The notes under the pieces are model-generated. The model had not been told where the DNA came from and searched no databases. It was given only the letters and a program-made list of their open reading frames with translations. Shown here piece after piece: positions 1 to 8,437 of a stretch of DNA of 64,000 nt (position 1 is its first letter; each line of letters opens with the position of its first letter). The stretch covers positions 33,687 to 97,686 of the forward strand of contig NZ_VDCY01000010.1 of assembly GCF_006517395.1 (NCBI RefSeq), given 5' to 3'. This DNA is from Terrilactibacillus laevilacticus (GTDB taxonomy: Bacteria > Bacillota > Bacilli > Bacillales > Sporolactobacillaceae). Both the position numbers and the translations under genes were made by a program.

Positions 1-1
1 C

Positions 2-2521
2 GGGAGCGGTGGTTATGTAGCAGGTTATTTTTATTCAGGAGATTTATATGCGACCACTCACTCCAATCAATCAGAGATATTTTACATTGATACGAACCCA
101 TTGATGGGAACGAGCTCATCAAAAGATGTATCTGCTGCCTATTCAACGCTTGCTCATGAATTTCAACATATGATTAATTACAATCAAAAGGTTTTTGTGC
201 AAGGTCATAGTGAAATGGATACATGGATGAATGAAGGGTTATCAATGGCGGCCGAACAAATTTACTCAGGACAAGTTCTCAATGATCGGATTGATTACTA
301 CAATTATGATTCATCAATTGCCGCAGGTCATTCTCTACTCTATTGGGATTATAATGGAGATACATTAGCTAATTATTCTTTATCCTACTTGTTTATGGAG
401 TATTTAAAAATTCAATGTGGCCAAGGGAATCGTATTTTTACAGAACTTATCAATGATCCGAATAGTGATTATGTAGCGGTAGAGGATCTCGTAAAAAAAT
501 ATATTGATCCAACTTTGACGTTTGGAAAATTTATGACTGATTTTAGAGCAGCATTACTCTTGAAACAAAATTCAGGTTTATATGGATTTAAAGGGGATCA
601 AGCATTTAATCAATTAAAGGCTAGACTTTATAGTGGCACTTCAACTTCACTCAGAGGCGGAGGGGCCTATGTTAAATCTATAAATTCACCAGCTGATTTT
701 ACGATACCTGTAGATAAAGGCCCAAATGTAACGTACACGCTGCTTTCAGCAAATCAGAATAATCCTGACACACCTATACCAAAAAAGCCTAACGTAAATT
801 CTGTTGATGACAACGATACAATTGTTACAGGAACAGCTGATGCTAATGATAAAATCACTGTCTCTGTAAAGGGAAGTCAGATTGGTGATAGTTATGCAGA
901 TGGAAATGGTCATTTCAATGTTTCAATTCCAACTCAATCCGCAGGAACTGTACTAAATGTCTTTGCAGAAGATGCCTTTGGAAATAAAAGTGATGTGACG
1001 ACCGTAACTGTTGTAGATAAGACAGCACCTGCAAAACCTACTGTAAACAGTGTGAGTGATCGAGATACAGTTGTTAGCGGAACCGCTGAAGCGAGCGCAA
1101 AAGTAATCGTGAAAAATGGAAACGATGTGCTCGGAATCGGTACGGCTGATGAAAAAGGCACATTTAAAGTTTCGATAAATAAACAAAAAGCGGGAAGTAC
1201 ATTAACCGTGTATGCCGAAGATGCCAGTGAAAATAAAAGTGAAGAAGTCAATGTTAAAGTAAGGGATAAAACAGCCCCATCAAAACCAACAGTATATACC
1301 TTTGGAGATAATCAAACGACTGTTTCAGGTAAGGCAGAAGCTGGATCTAGTATTACAATTAAATTGGGTAACGCCATCATAGGGAAAGGCACAACAAGTA
1401 ACAAAGGGACATTTATAGTCACTGTTAAATCTAAGCAAAAAGCTGGAACCACGTTAATAGCTTATGCGACAGACGCGGCTAAAAATCAAAGCTCAGGCAC
1501 CTCCTTTAAAGTGATTGATAAAACAGCCCCATCGAAACCAACAGTATATACCTTTGGAGATAATCAAACAACGGTTTCAGGTAAGGCTGAAGTTGGATCT
1601 AGTATTACAATTAAATTAGGTAATACCATCATAGGGCAAGGCACAACAAGTAACAAAGGGACATTTACAGTCACTGTTAAATCTAAGCAAAAAGCTGGAA
1701 CCACGTTAATAGCTTATGCGACAGACGCGGCTAAAAATCAAAGTTCAGGCACCTCTTTTAAAGTGATTGATAAAACAGCCCCATCGAAACCAACAGTTTA
1801 TCGATTTGGAAATAAAGATACGTATCTCTCAGGTAAAACGGAAGCCTATGGCAAAATTACGGTGAAAGTTGGAAATAAAGTTATTGGCTCAGCGAAAGCA
1901 GATTCAAAAGGTTCCTACAAAGCAAAAGTAGCCAAACAAAAAGCGGGGGTAGCCGTCGCTGTCTATGTCACTGATTCAGCAGGAAATACAAGTTCAGCAA
2001 CGATAGTAAAAGTTGTTGATAATACAGCCCCATCAAAACCAACAGTTTATAGCTTTGGTGATAATCAAACGACCATTTCAGGAAAAGCTGAGGCAGGATC
2101 TAGTATTACGATTAAATCAGGGAAAACAGTGTTAGGCCACGCGACAACAAGTCATAAAGGGACATTTACAGTCAAGATTAAATCCAAACAAAAAGCCGGC
2201 ATTTTACTAATAGCCTATGCAACAGACAAGGCCAAAAATCAAAGCTCTGGAACAACATTTAAAGTCGCTGACAAAACTGCTCCGGGTACACCAAGTGCCA
2301 ATAACGTAACCTATAAATCAACAAAAGTGACAGGAAAAGCAGAAAAAGGCGCCACTGTTTATCTTTACAACGGAAGCAAATATCTTGGTAAAGCAACAGT
2401 CAGCTCAAAAGGTACCTACAGTATTAAGATGAAGAGACAAAAGAAAAACTCAACTCTCAAAATCTATGCAAAAGATAAAGCTGGGAACAAAAGTAAATAT
2501 AGGTATGTGAAAGTGAAATAA
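2..2521 (+). CDS. Secreted M30-like zinc metallopeptidase with Ig-like repeats (5' end missing)
   Basis: The reading frame is open from base 2, so the true start and signal peptide lie outside the window. A HEFQHMINYN motif about 55 codons in matches the HExxH zinc site of hyicolysin-type M30 peptidases, and MNEGLS with a downstream acidic residue fits the rest of such a site. After about 260 residues the protein becomes a string of six or seven ~80-residue modules, each starting near DKTAPSKPTV and ending near YATDAAKNQS, typical of bacterial Ig-like adhesion domains. Several modules are nearly identical at DNA level, which indicates recent internal duplication. No LPXTG or membrane anchor is seen; the basic C-terminus ends plainly. 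A secreted or wall-associated protease is inferred. The stop codon is followed within a few bases by a RAYT repeat. Confidence 0.85.
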   Translation, partial: GSGGYVAGYFYSGDLYATTHSNQSEIFYIDTNPLMGTSSSKDVSAAYSTLAHEFQHMINYNQKVFVQGHSEMDTWMNEGLSMAAEQIYSGQVLNDRIDYYNYDSSIAAGHSLLYWDYNGDTLANYSLSYLFMEYLKIQCGQGNRIFTELINDPNSDYVAVEDLVKKYIDPTLTFGKFMTDFRAALLLKQNSGLYGFKGDQAFNQLKARLYSGTSTSLRGGGAYVKSINSPADFTIPVDKGPNVTYTLLSANQNNPDTPIPKKPNVNSVDDNDTIVTGTADANDKITVSVKGSQIGDSYADGNGHFNVSIPTQSAGTVLNVFAEDAFGNKSDVTTVTVVDKTAPAKPTVNSVSDRDTVVSGTAEASAKVIVKNGNDVLGIGTADEKGTFKVSINKQKAGSTLTVYAEDASENKSEEVNVKVRDKTAPSKPTVYTFGDNQTTVSGKAEAGSSITIKLGNAIIGKGTTSNKGTFIVTVKSKQKAGTTLIAYATDAAKNQSSGTSFKVIDKTAPSKPTVYTFGDNQTTVSGKAEVGSSITIKLGNTIIGQGTTSNKGTFTVTVKSKQKAGTTLIAYATDAAKNQSSGTSFKVIDKTAPSKPTVYRFGNKDTYLSGKTEAYGKITVKVGNKVIGSAKADSKGSYKAKVAKQKAGVAVAVYVTDSAGNTSSATIVKVVDNTAPSKPTVYSFGDNQTTISGKAEAGSSITIKSGKTVLGHATTSHKGTFTVKIKSKQKAGILLIAYATDKAKNQSSGTTFKVADKTAPGTPSANNVTYKSTKVTGKAEKGATVYLYNGSKYLGKATVSSKGTYSIKMKRQKKNSTLKIYAKDKAGNKSKYRYVKVK

Positions 2522-2525
2522 ATAC

Positions 2526-2580
2526 GGTGTCAGGTACCGCAAAAAGACACTTTGATCGCATATTCCACGTGGAAAGGACA
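2526..2580 (+). repeat. RAYT-associated repeat R1
   Basis: This ~55-bp unit begins GGTGTCAGGTACCGCAAAAA and ends GTGGAAAGGACA. It starts 5 bp after the stop codon of the metallopeptidase gene. It is one of seven full copies, all on the plus strand, between 2.5 and 15.9 kb. Confidence 0.85.
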
Positions 2581-2699
2581 TTAATGCCAAAGAGCATCCC
2601 TACGTAAGAGATCTACGAATTCCAACCATAAACAAAAAGAATAAATTAAGAAGAAAAGGGGTAATACTTAAGTAAGTTCATTTGTAGTCCCCCACACAT

Positions 2700-2724
2700 A
2701 GCCCTTAATTGGGCTTATTTTTTT
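2700..2724 (+). terminator. Rho-independent terminator
   Basis: AGCCCTTAATTGGGCT folds into a perfect stem and is followed by TATTTTTTT. The same hairpin recurs near 42.93 kb and 49.01 kb. It lies between the metallopeptidase gene and the VWA lipoprotein gene. The rest of 2581-2940 shows no gene. Confidence 0.8.
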
Positions 2725-2940
2725 GTAGCCTATATGAGAGTATTAAATTTGAGTGACTCGGAGTTTACCACATTATTAGTATTAATAGAATAGGGAACAA
2801 ACCCGCTTACTCTTTGAACAGAACAAAAGTTATATGAAATAAGATGGAGTGATAAGTAAAAAAACCAGCTATATAATAAAATTATAATAAACTGAAGTGT
2901 ATTGAGTATTTTTCTACAATACATAAGTGGGAGGAATATT

Positions 2941-4335
2941 GTGCGAAAGTTGCTAAAAGTTATTTTACTTGTTACGTCCGTGATTATTTTAACAAGCTGT
3001 AATTCTGAAAAGGACAAAGAACAAAGTACCAGTAAAACAGACATAACAGAGGAAACGGATAAAGGAAAAAGTCTACAAGAAGAAACAGAAACAGAAAAAG
3101 AAACAGAAACAGAAGACGTTAAAGAAACGGGAATCATTCAACATCAAAAGGAAATGCCCCAAACCATTGAGGGAATTGTCAAGTACCCTGTAGGAGATTT
3201 AGCTGGTAAAGACACCTCCATCACAGATAAAAAAGTTCAAACCACTTTAGAATCTATTCCCACTTATCCTAAAAATGCAGGAGAAGATGACATAAACCAA
3301 TTACTCTATTATTTGTATTCTCTTTATAAGATGGAATACGAAGATCCTAAGATTGTTGTCGATATGTTGTCCATTGGAAAATCTCCGGGTGATTTACCTA
3401 ATAAAATGAAAACTGATACATTTAACGTCGAAATCATTCTTGATTCAAGTGGAAGTATGGCGAATAAAATAGGTACAAAGACAAGAATGGATTTAGCGAA
3501 AGAAGCCATTAAAGAGTTTGCGAAATCCCTTCCGAAAGAGTCTAATATTGCTTTAAGAGTCTATGGACATAAAGGAACAGGATCAGAAGCAGATAAGAAA
3601 ATGTCTTGTCAATCTAGCGAGTTAGTGTATGATGTTCAGCCTTATGAAGAAAAAAAGTTAAATGATTCTTTAAATAAAATTGCTCCCGCTGGATGGACTC
3701 CATTAGCCCAATCTTTAAAAGAAGCCAAAAAAGACTTAAGAAAATATACTGGTGAAAAAAATCAAAATATTATTTATCTTGTAAGTGATGGTATCGAAAC
3801 TTGTGGGGGAGATCCTGTAAAAGCGGCAAAAGGAATTAAAAGTTCGACTCTTTCCCCAGTCGTAAATATCATTGGCTATGATGTTGATCAAAAAGGACAG
3901 TCACAGTTAAAAGAAGTAGCACAAGCAGCAGGTGGGAAATATGTCAATGTAAAAAATCAAGAGCAATTGACAAGTGAATTCAATCAAACTACAGGAAATT
4001 CGATGAAGTGGTTGGCGTGGAAAAGCAATCAAAACATCCATCTCTTGCAAAAAACAGTTTCCCAACAAATCCATATCTACCAATTAACCAGTCGTTGGAC
4101 AACAAGAAACTATAAAGAACAAAACTTAATTCAACGATCCTTACAATCTTTACTAAAAGATGACAAAATTACTTATGATCAATATACGAAATTAACGAAA
4201 AAAGTATCTAGTTACTATCAAAAACAAATTAAACAAGTGACAAATCTCCAAGAAAAACTTTTAAATAATACAGATAAGAATCTAGACAATTCATTAAAAG
4301 AGGTTGAGGATATTTACTCTAAGAATATCCAATAG
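2941..4335 (+). CDS. VWA-domain lipoprotein
   Basis: The GTG at 2941 is preferred because GGGAGGAATATT precedes it and it gives a lipoprotein signal with the lipobox LTSC. An upstream ATG at 2902 would bury the signal peptide. After the lipidated Cys comes a Glu/Thr/Lys-rich linker of about 50 residues, then a von Willebrand factor A domain with the MIDAS-type motif LDSSGSMAN and a later SDGIETCGG segment. The C-terminal ~130 residues are Gln/Lys-rich and probably helical. The protein should sit on the outer face of the membrane and bind a protein partner through a metal-dependent site; the partner is unknown. It resembles Bacillus YwmC/YwmD-type VWA lipoproteins in plan only. The stop codon runs straight into a RAYT repeat. 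Confidence 0.88.
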   Translation: MRKLLKVILLVTSVIILTSCNSEKDKEQSTSKTDITEETDKGKSLQEETETEKETETEDVKETGIIQHQKEMPQTIEGIVKYPVGDLAGKDTSITDKKVQTTLESIPTYPKNAGEDDINQLLYYLYSLYKMEYEDPKIVVDMLSIGKSPGDLPNKMKTDTFNVEIILDSSGSMANKIGTKTRMDLAKEAIKEFAKSLPKESNIALRVYGHKGTGSEADKKMSCQSSELVYDVQPYEEKKLNDSLNKIAPAGWTPLAQSLKEAKKDLRKYTGEKNQNIIYLVSDGIETCGGDPVKAAKGIKSSTLSPVVNIIGYDVDQKGQSQLKEVAQAAGGKYVNVKNQEQLTSEFNQTTGNSMKWLAWKSNQNIHLLQKTVSQQIHIYQLTSRWTTRNYKEQNLIQRSLQSLLKDDKITYDQYTKLTKKVSSYYQKQIKQVTNLQEKLLNNTDKNLDNSLKEVEDIYSKNIQ

Positions 4336-4389
4336 GTGACAGGTACCGTAAAAAGACATTTTGATGGATATGGCCACTCTAGGAAGACA
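4335..4389 (+). repeat. RAYT-associated repeat R2
   Basis: GGTGACAGGTACCGTAAAAA starts on the last base of the VWA gene's stop codon. The right end (AGGAAGACAT) is diverged from the usual GAAAGGACA, so this is an older copy. Confidence 0.75.
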
Positions 4390-4541
4390 TTTGAATAGTC
4401 GATACATGACTAAGCACGACATTATCCTAAGGAGGAGATGTCGTTCTTTTTGATGCTTCTATTCTTTATGAAGAACAATAATGGAAGGGATCCGTTTTCC
4501 TCTCAATCTATAAATCGCATTAAGCAACCTAAAATGGTGAA

Positions 4542-4748
4542 TTAATACAAAAATTTTTTAGCCACACGTTTGAACGTGAGGCTTGATTTATGATACTTTA
4601 TCATTTGATAGTCTCTGGAGTAGGTGGCAAGCTCTTGGATAGAGCGGTTCAGTTCATCAAGTTTTCCTTCAATCCGGTAAAGCAGATATAAGGTCACCAT
4701 GATGGGGAAACCGACAACCTTTGTCATAGCGATCCATTGATCCATCAT
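4542..4748 (-). CDS. YvrJ-family small membrane protein
   Basis: This is a 68-residue protein with one N-terminal membrane segment (VVGFPIMVTLYLLYRIE) followed by KLDELNRSIQEL, the signature arrangement of the YvrJ family of Bacillus. A GAGGAGG ribosome site precedes ATG ATG at 4748/4745. The tail after the conserved part is Lys-rich and longer than in typical family members of about 50 residues, so the last 20 residues may be recent read-through. The function of the family is unknown. It stands alone between plus-strand genes and the urtE remnant. Confidence 0.72.
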   Translation of the reverse strand: MMDQWIAMTKVVGFPIMVTLYLLYRIEGKLDELNRSIQELATYSRDYQMIKYHKSSLTFKRVAKKFLY

Positions 4749-4870
4749 TCTAACCTCCTCATACTATAAGTCGCAGGGAAGAGGGGGAAATGGTGAGAGG
4801 AAGGGGGAAATTTTTGAAAAATTTTTTCAATATATTTCTACGCGAAAGTAAAAGATTGGTAAAAAATAAA

Positions 4871-4894
4871 AAAGACGCTGAAAAAAGCGTCTTT
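4871..4894. terminator. Terminator hairpin after urtE
   Basis: AAAGACGCT-GAAAAA-AGCGTCTTT is a perfect stem with A-rich and T-rich flanks. It can end transcription on either strand and lies just downstream of the minus-strand urtE stop. Confidence 0.75.
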
Positions 4895-4926
4895 TGTCAT
4901 GAAAAATGTTTAGTTCTGAGGAAAGT

Positions 4927-5628
4927 TTAAATAACAAGATGCCGCTCAAACGTTTTCCTATTCTCCTCTGTTGCCTCTCCTTCGGTAATAACCGTTCCAC
5001 GATCAATCACGTATACATAGTCAGCGCAATCAATAACTGTGTCCAGGTTATGCTCGACAAGAATAATTGAGATCCCTTTTTCTTTCACTAATTGTTTGAT
5101 TACACTTTGGATGAGTTTGACGATAGAAGGTTGGATCCCTTCCATAGGTTCGTCAAGTAATAAGAGTTTCGGATTGCTCATAAGAGCACGTGCAATCGCA
5201 AGTTGTTGTTGCTGGCCACCACTTAAATCGCCGCCTTTACGAGAAAGCATTTCTTTTAAAATAGGAAACAATGAAAGAATCTCTTCGCTGACTTTTTTAG
5301 ATCGTTTATTTTTGGGAAGAGCTTCGTTTCCTAGTAGAAGATTATCTAATACAGAGAGGTTAGAAAAGATTTCTCTTCCTTGTGGGACAAAGGCGATTCC
5401 TTGTCTGACACGTTGATCAGGGCGCATGTGGTGGATTGATTGATTTTGATAGGCTATTTCTCCAGAGAAAGTAGGGAGGAGGCCAATGATCGATTTCATT
5501 AGAGTTGTTTTACCTACTCCATTTCTTCCGACAATGGCAACGACCTGATGTTCTTTGATTTTCAAACTAAGATCTCTTAGAACGGTGGAAGATTTGTAGC
5601 CTGTTTCTAAATGATTAATAGTTAACAT
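4927..5628 (-). CDS. urtE: Urea-type ABC transporter ATPase UrtE (orphan)
   Basis: This 233-residue ABC ATPase has Walker A GRNGVGKTT, a signature LSGGQQQQLAIARAL, Walker B LLLLDEP and the switch histidine region VEHN. The run MLSRKGGDLSGGQQQQ with EGIQPSIV is more typical of UrtE (urea uptake) than of LivF (branched-chain amino acids), so UrtE is the call; LivF is the alternative. It would couple ATP hydrolysis to import at the inner face of the membrane. A full system needs UrtA, B, C and D, but upstream only the last 30 codons of a UrtD/LivG-like gene remain. The gene is intact yet probably orphaned, unless the other subunits are elsewhere. Confidence 0.82.
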   Translation of the reverse strand: MLTINHLETGYKSSTVLRDLSLKIKEHQVVAIVGRNGVGKTTLMKSIIGLLPTFSGEIAYQNQSIHHMRPDQRVRQGIAFVPQGREIFSNLSVLDNLLLGNEALPKNKRSKKVSEEILSLFPILKEMLSRKGGDLSGGQQQQLAIARALMSNPKLLLLDEPMEGIQPSIVKLIQSVIKQLVKEKGISIILVEHNLDTVIDCADYVYVIDRGTVITEGEATEENRKTFERHLVI

Positions 5629-5706
5629 GTTTTTCCCCCTGACCCAAGTAGACTCTAGCCACTTCTTCGTTGGCTGTTACTTCATCAATGGACCCTTCGC
5701 AGAATG
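5615..5706 (-). pseudogene. urtD: 3' stub of urtD/livG, truncated at a RAYT repeat
   Basis: Reading the minus strand into urtE gives CEGSIDEVTANEEVARVYLG, the characteristic C-terminal end of UrtD/LivG ATPases. Its stop codon overlaps the urtE start by about 14 bases, the usual translational coupling. Homology ends near 5706, within a few bases of RAYT repeat R3, so the repeat marks the breakpoint of a deletion that removed the rest of the operon. Confidence 0.75.
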
Positions 5707-5708
5707 TC

Positions 5709-5764
5709 GGTGACAGGCACCGCAAAAAGACATTATTGATTGATCCGTACACGGTGAAAGGACA
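5709..5764 (+). repeat. RAYT-associated repeat R3
   Basis: GGTGACAGGCACCGCAAAAA begins this copy and GGTGAAAGGACA ends it. GGTG-ACAGG-CACC can form a small hairpin. It lies exactly at the broken end of the urtD stub. Confidence 0.85.
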
Positions 5765-5903
5765 ACGGGATCAGCAAGGGGGTTGATTGCGTTTTTAACT
5801 TCAGTCTATGAACTGGTTTAGATTGACGCAGAATAACCATGTCAGAAAATATAACATTTGTTTAGACAATTTAGAAAATAGGTGTTAGGTTATATATAAA
5901 CAT

Positions 5904-5918
5904 ACTGGTATGACCAGT
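5904..5918 (+). promoter_or_regulatory. Candidate GntR operator
   Basis: ACTGGT-ATG-ACCAGT is a perfect palindrome. It matches the GGTnnnACC core bound by FadR/PdhR/LldR-type GntR regulators. It lies just downstream of an A/T-rich -10-like TATATA and 36 bp before the likely GntR start, so autoregulation is inferred. Confidence 0.65.
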
Positions 5919-5954
5919 TTGAAATGCATAAGTAAACATCAAGGAGAAGTCGTG

Positions 5955-6647
5955 ATGATTGTTGTTAGCGAAACAGTACAAAAGTTTTTACTGGACTATA
6001 TAAGAAAAAAAGATCTTCAACCGGGTGACAAATTGCCTTCTGAACGAGAGTTGGTTCAATTATTGGAAGTTGGACGATCATCGGTCAGAGAGGCTCTGCA
6101 GGTGCTGTCAGAGAGAGGAATCATTGAAAAACAACCAGGCAAAGGGGCGTTTTTAAAAAGCAATGTTTTTCATAATCATTTAGGAAATGTTAAGTCGTTA
6201 ATGCCATCTATGGATACTCATTCATCTCTTGATTTACTCCAATTTAGAATAGGAACTGAATCAGAAATCGCCTATTTGGCTGCAAAAAATCGAAGTGACG
6301 ATTGTATTCATATTTTAGAACAATCTATTTTAGACCTGGAAGATTGTATAAACAATGGAACATCTATTATTGCACCTGATTTGTTATTTCATGGGACATT
6401 AGCCAAAGCCACAATGAATGAATTAATTGTTCAAGTCTACTCAACATTAGTGGAATTTTTTAAAAAAGTAAGAATAGAAATGGCTATTAATGATGATGTT
6501 GAACATGCTTTGTATTATCATAAGGAAATCTTAAAAGCGGTTAAAAATAGGAATTCAGAAAGGAGCAGTATTCTCATGAGAAGACATATTGAAGATGTAC
6601 AATTAAATTATAAAAAAATGCTTTCAGAGATGGGGGTGATTGAGTAA
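5955..6647 (+). CDS. FadR-subfamily GntR transcriptional regulator
   Basis: The 230-residue protein has an N-terminal winged helix with the GntR signature (LQPGDKLPSERELVQLLEVGRSSVREAL) and a C-terminal all-helical FCD ligand domain with conserved His and Asp residues for a metal or acid ligand. The ATG at 5955 is chosen because AAGGAGAAG precedes it; an ATG at 5910 would overlap the palindromic operator and adds 15 residues outside the domain. The gene heads a row running NCS1 permease, amidohydrolase, SDR, all on the same strand, so it probably controls that catabolic unit in response to the substrate or a product. FCD regulators often bind organic acids. Confidence 0.88.
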   Translation: MIVVSETVQKFLLDYIRKKDLQPGDKLPSERELVQLLEVGRSSVREALQVLSERGIIEKQPGKGAFLKSNVFHNHLGNVKSLMPSMDTHSSLDLLQFRIGTESEIAYLAAKNRSDDCIHILEQSILDLEDCINNGTSIIAPDLLFHGTLAKATMNELIVQVYSTLVEFFKKVRIEMAINDDVEHALYYHKEILKAVKNRNSERSSILMRRHIEDVQLNYKKMLSEMGVIE

Positions 6648-6815
6648 GAACGTTTTTTAGAAGTTGTCAAAATATAAAAAAGTGGGGTGTATACGATATT
6701 TGAAATTGACTCACATCCATAACCCTTAACTGTATAGATTGTTTTTTTAGTGAAAGGTAAACGTATACCTTTAAAAAACGGAAAATTCAAAATATAACCA
6801 AGAGGTGATAGAGAA

Positions 6816-8288
6816 GTGGCAATCCCAAAACATGCAAATGAGCAAGTCGTTAATTATGATGCAGGCCTTTATAATAGTGATTTAGCCCCTGTTAAGAAAG
6901 AAAAGAGGAATTGGACATGGCTTAATTTTACGACCGTTTGGATGGGAATGGTTCACAATATCGTAGCCTATGAGAGTGCAGGTAGTTTAATCGGAATGGG
7001 CATGAGCGTTTGGCAGGCGTTATTAACTGTTATTGTCGCCAATATTGTACTCATCATTGCGATGTGGTTGAATGGGACAGCAGGAGCAAAATATGGAACG
7101 CCTTTTCCAGTATTAATTAGAGCATCTTTTGGACATAAAGCAGCACATATTCCAGTTCTTTTGAGAGCTTTTGTGGCTATATTTTGGTTCGCTGTGCAAG
7201 CTTATGCAGGGAGTAAAGCAATTGATGCTATATTTGGCGCATTGATACCAGGTTGGAATAGCTTAAGTTCAATTAATATTCTTGGTATGGGATTAAATAG
7301 TGCGATCGCGGTAACACTGTTCTGGTTATTACATGCATGGATTACGTCACATGGAATGGAAAGACTCAAATTTTTCGAATTGTGGGCAGGTCCACTAGTC
7401 ATTGTTTTAGGGTTATGTTTGGTTGTTTGGGCATTATTTGTCTCTCATGGTTTTGGTCCTCTTTTTGCAGAACATAGTAAATTAACTAATGCGGAATTCT
7501 GGGGCCTTTTTCCTGTATCTGTAACAGGTTTAGTAGGTATATGGGCCACGCTGGTTCTGAATATTCCGGATTTTACACGATTCGCTAGAAGTCAAAAAGA
7601 CCAATCCATCGGTCAATTTATAGGTTTACCAGGTACTGCTATTCTTTTTGCCATTATGAGTATTATTACAACATCTGGTACGATCATTGCTTTTGGCCGA
7701 CCAATATGGGATCCAGTGGAACTTCTCCAACAGTTTGGAAATCCGTTCATTTTAGTATTAGGAGCGGCAACTCTCATTATTGTTACATTGTCAGTAAATA
7801 TAGCTGCTAATGTTGTCTCACCAGCGTACGACTTGGTTAATTTGTTTCCAAAAAAATTAACTTTCACTAAAGCTGGCGTTATCGCTATTGTTCTATCTTT
7901 GTTCTTTGCTCCTTGGCTTTGGTTCGATAACTCAGATACCATTTTTTCCATTATGGGGGCAGTAGGGGGCGCACTCGGACCGGTTGCTGGTATTATGTTT
8001 GCTGATTTTTATCTTGTGCGCCGGCAAAATTATGATCTCGATAGTTTTTATTTAACTCAAGGACAATATACCTATAAGGATGGTTGGAATCTTAATGCGC
8101 TCTATGCGATGGCTATAGGAACAGTCATTTCTCTCATAGGATTGTTTGTACCAGCATTAAGTTCGCTGTATGCCTATTCTTGGTTTTTAGGTGTTATCTC
8201 CGGGTTCATTGTGTATACCCTACTTATGAAAAATACGATGTCATCATCAGTAGAGATAAATGAGGAACGTCAATCTGTTTCTGAGTAA
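6816..8288 (+). CDS. NCS1-family nucleobase/hydantoin-type permease
   Basis: This 490-residue protein has about twelve membrane segments and the NCS1 N-terminal signature LYNSDLAPVKKEKRNWTW. The start is GTG at 6816 behind AGAGGTGA. It is a sodium- or proton-coupled importer of N-heterocycles, related to cytosine (CodB), allantoin (PucI) and hydantoin (Mhp1) carriers. The first helix reads NIVAYESAGSLIGMG where Mhp1/PucI-like carriers have a substrate-stacking Trp near this position; the paralogue at 29.1 kb keeps NVPAWVLAAG. That difference argues for a different ligand. It lies 168 bp after the GntR gene and 150 bp before the amidohydrolase, which presumably acts on the imported compound. 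Confidence 0.9.
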   Translation: MAIPKHANEQVVNYDAGLYNSDLAPVKKEKRNWTWLNFTTVWMGMVHNIVAYESAGSLIGMGMSVWQALLTVIVANIVLIIAMWLNGTAGAKYGTPFPVLIRASFGHKAAHIPVLLRAFVAIFWFAVQAYAGSKAIDAIFGALIPGWNSLSSINILGMGLNSAIAVTLFWLLHAWITSHGMERLKFFELWAGPLVIVLGLCLVVWALFVSHGFGPLFAEHSKLTNAEFWGLFPVSVTGLVGIWATLVLNIPDFTRFARSQKDQSIGQFIGLPGTAILFAIMSIITTSGTIIAFGRPIWDPVELLQQFGNPFILVLGAATLIIVTLSVNIAANVVSPAYDLVNLFPKKLTFTKAGVIAIVLSLFFAPWLWFDNSDTIFSIMGAVGGALGPVAGIMFADFYLVRRQNYDLDSFYLTQGQYTYKDGWNLNALYAMAIGTVISLIGLFVPALSSLYAYSWFLGVISGFIVYTLLMKNTMSSSVEINEERQSVSE

Positions 8289-8350
8289 GCAATCATTATA
8301 GTAAAGAAATCGATTAAATGATGAAAAGGGACATTTTTAATAGGGTTAAC

Positions 8351-8383
8351 AATAGATCGCTATTTTCTAAATAGTGATCTATT
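8351..8383 (+). other. Intergenic hairpin
   Basis: AATAGATCGCTATTT and AATAGTGATCTATT form a long stem between the permease and amidohydrolase genes. There is no T-tract, so it is more likely an mRNA processing or stability element, or a weak attenuator, than a terminator. Confidence 0.5.
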
Positions 8384-8437
8384 GCATTAAGTTATCTCAT
8401 TCAATAACATCAATAGATTATAGAGAGAAGGATTCAT

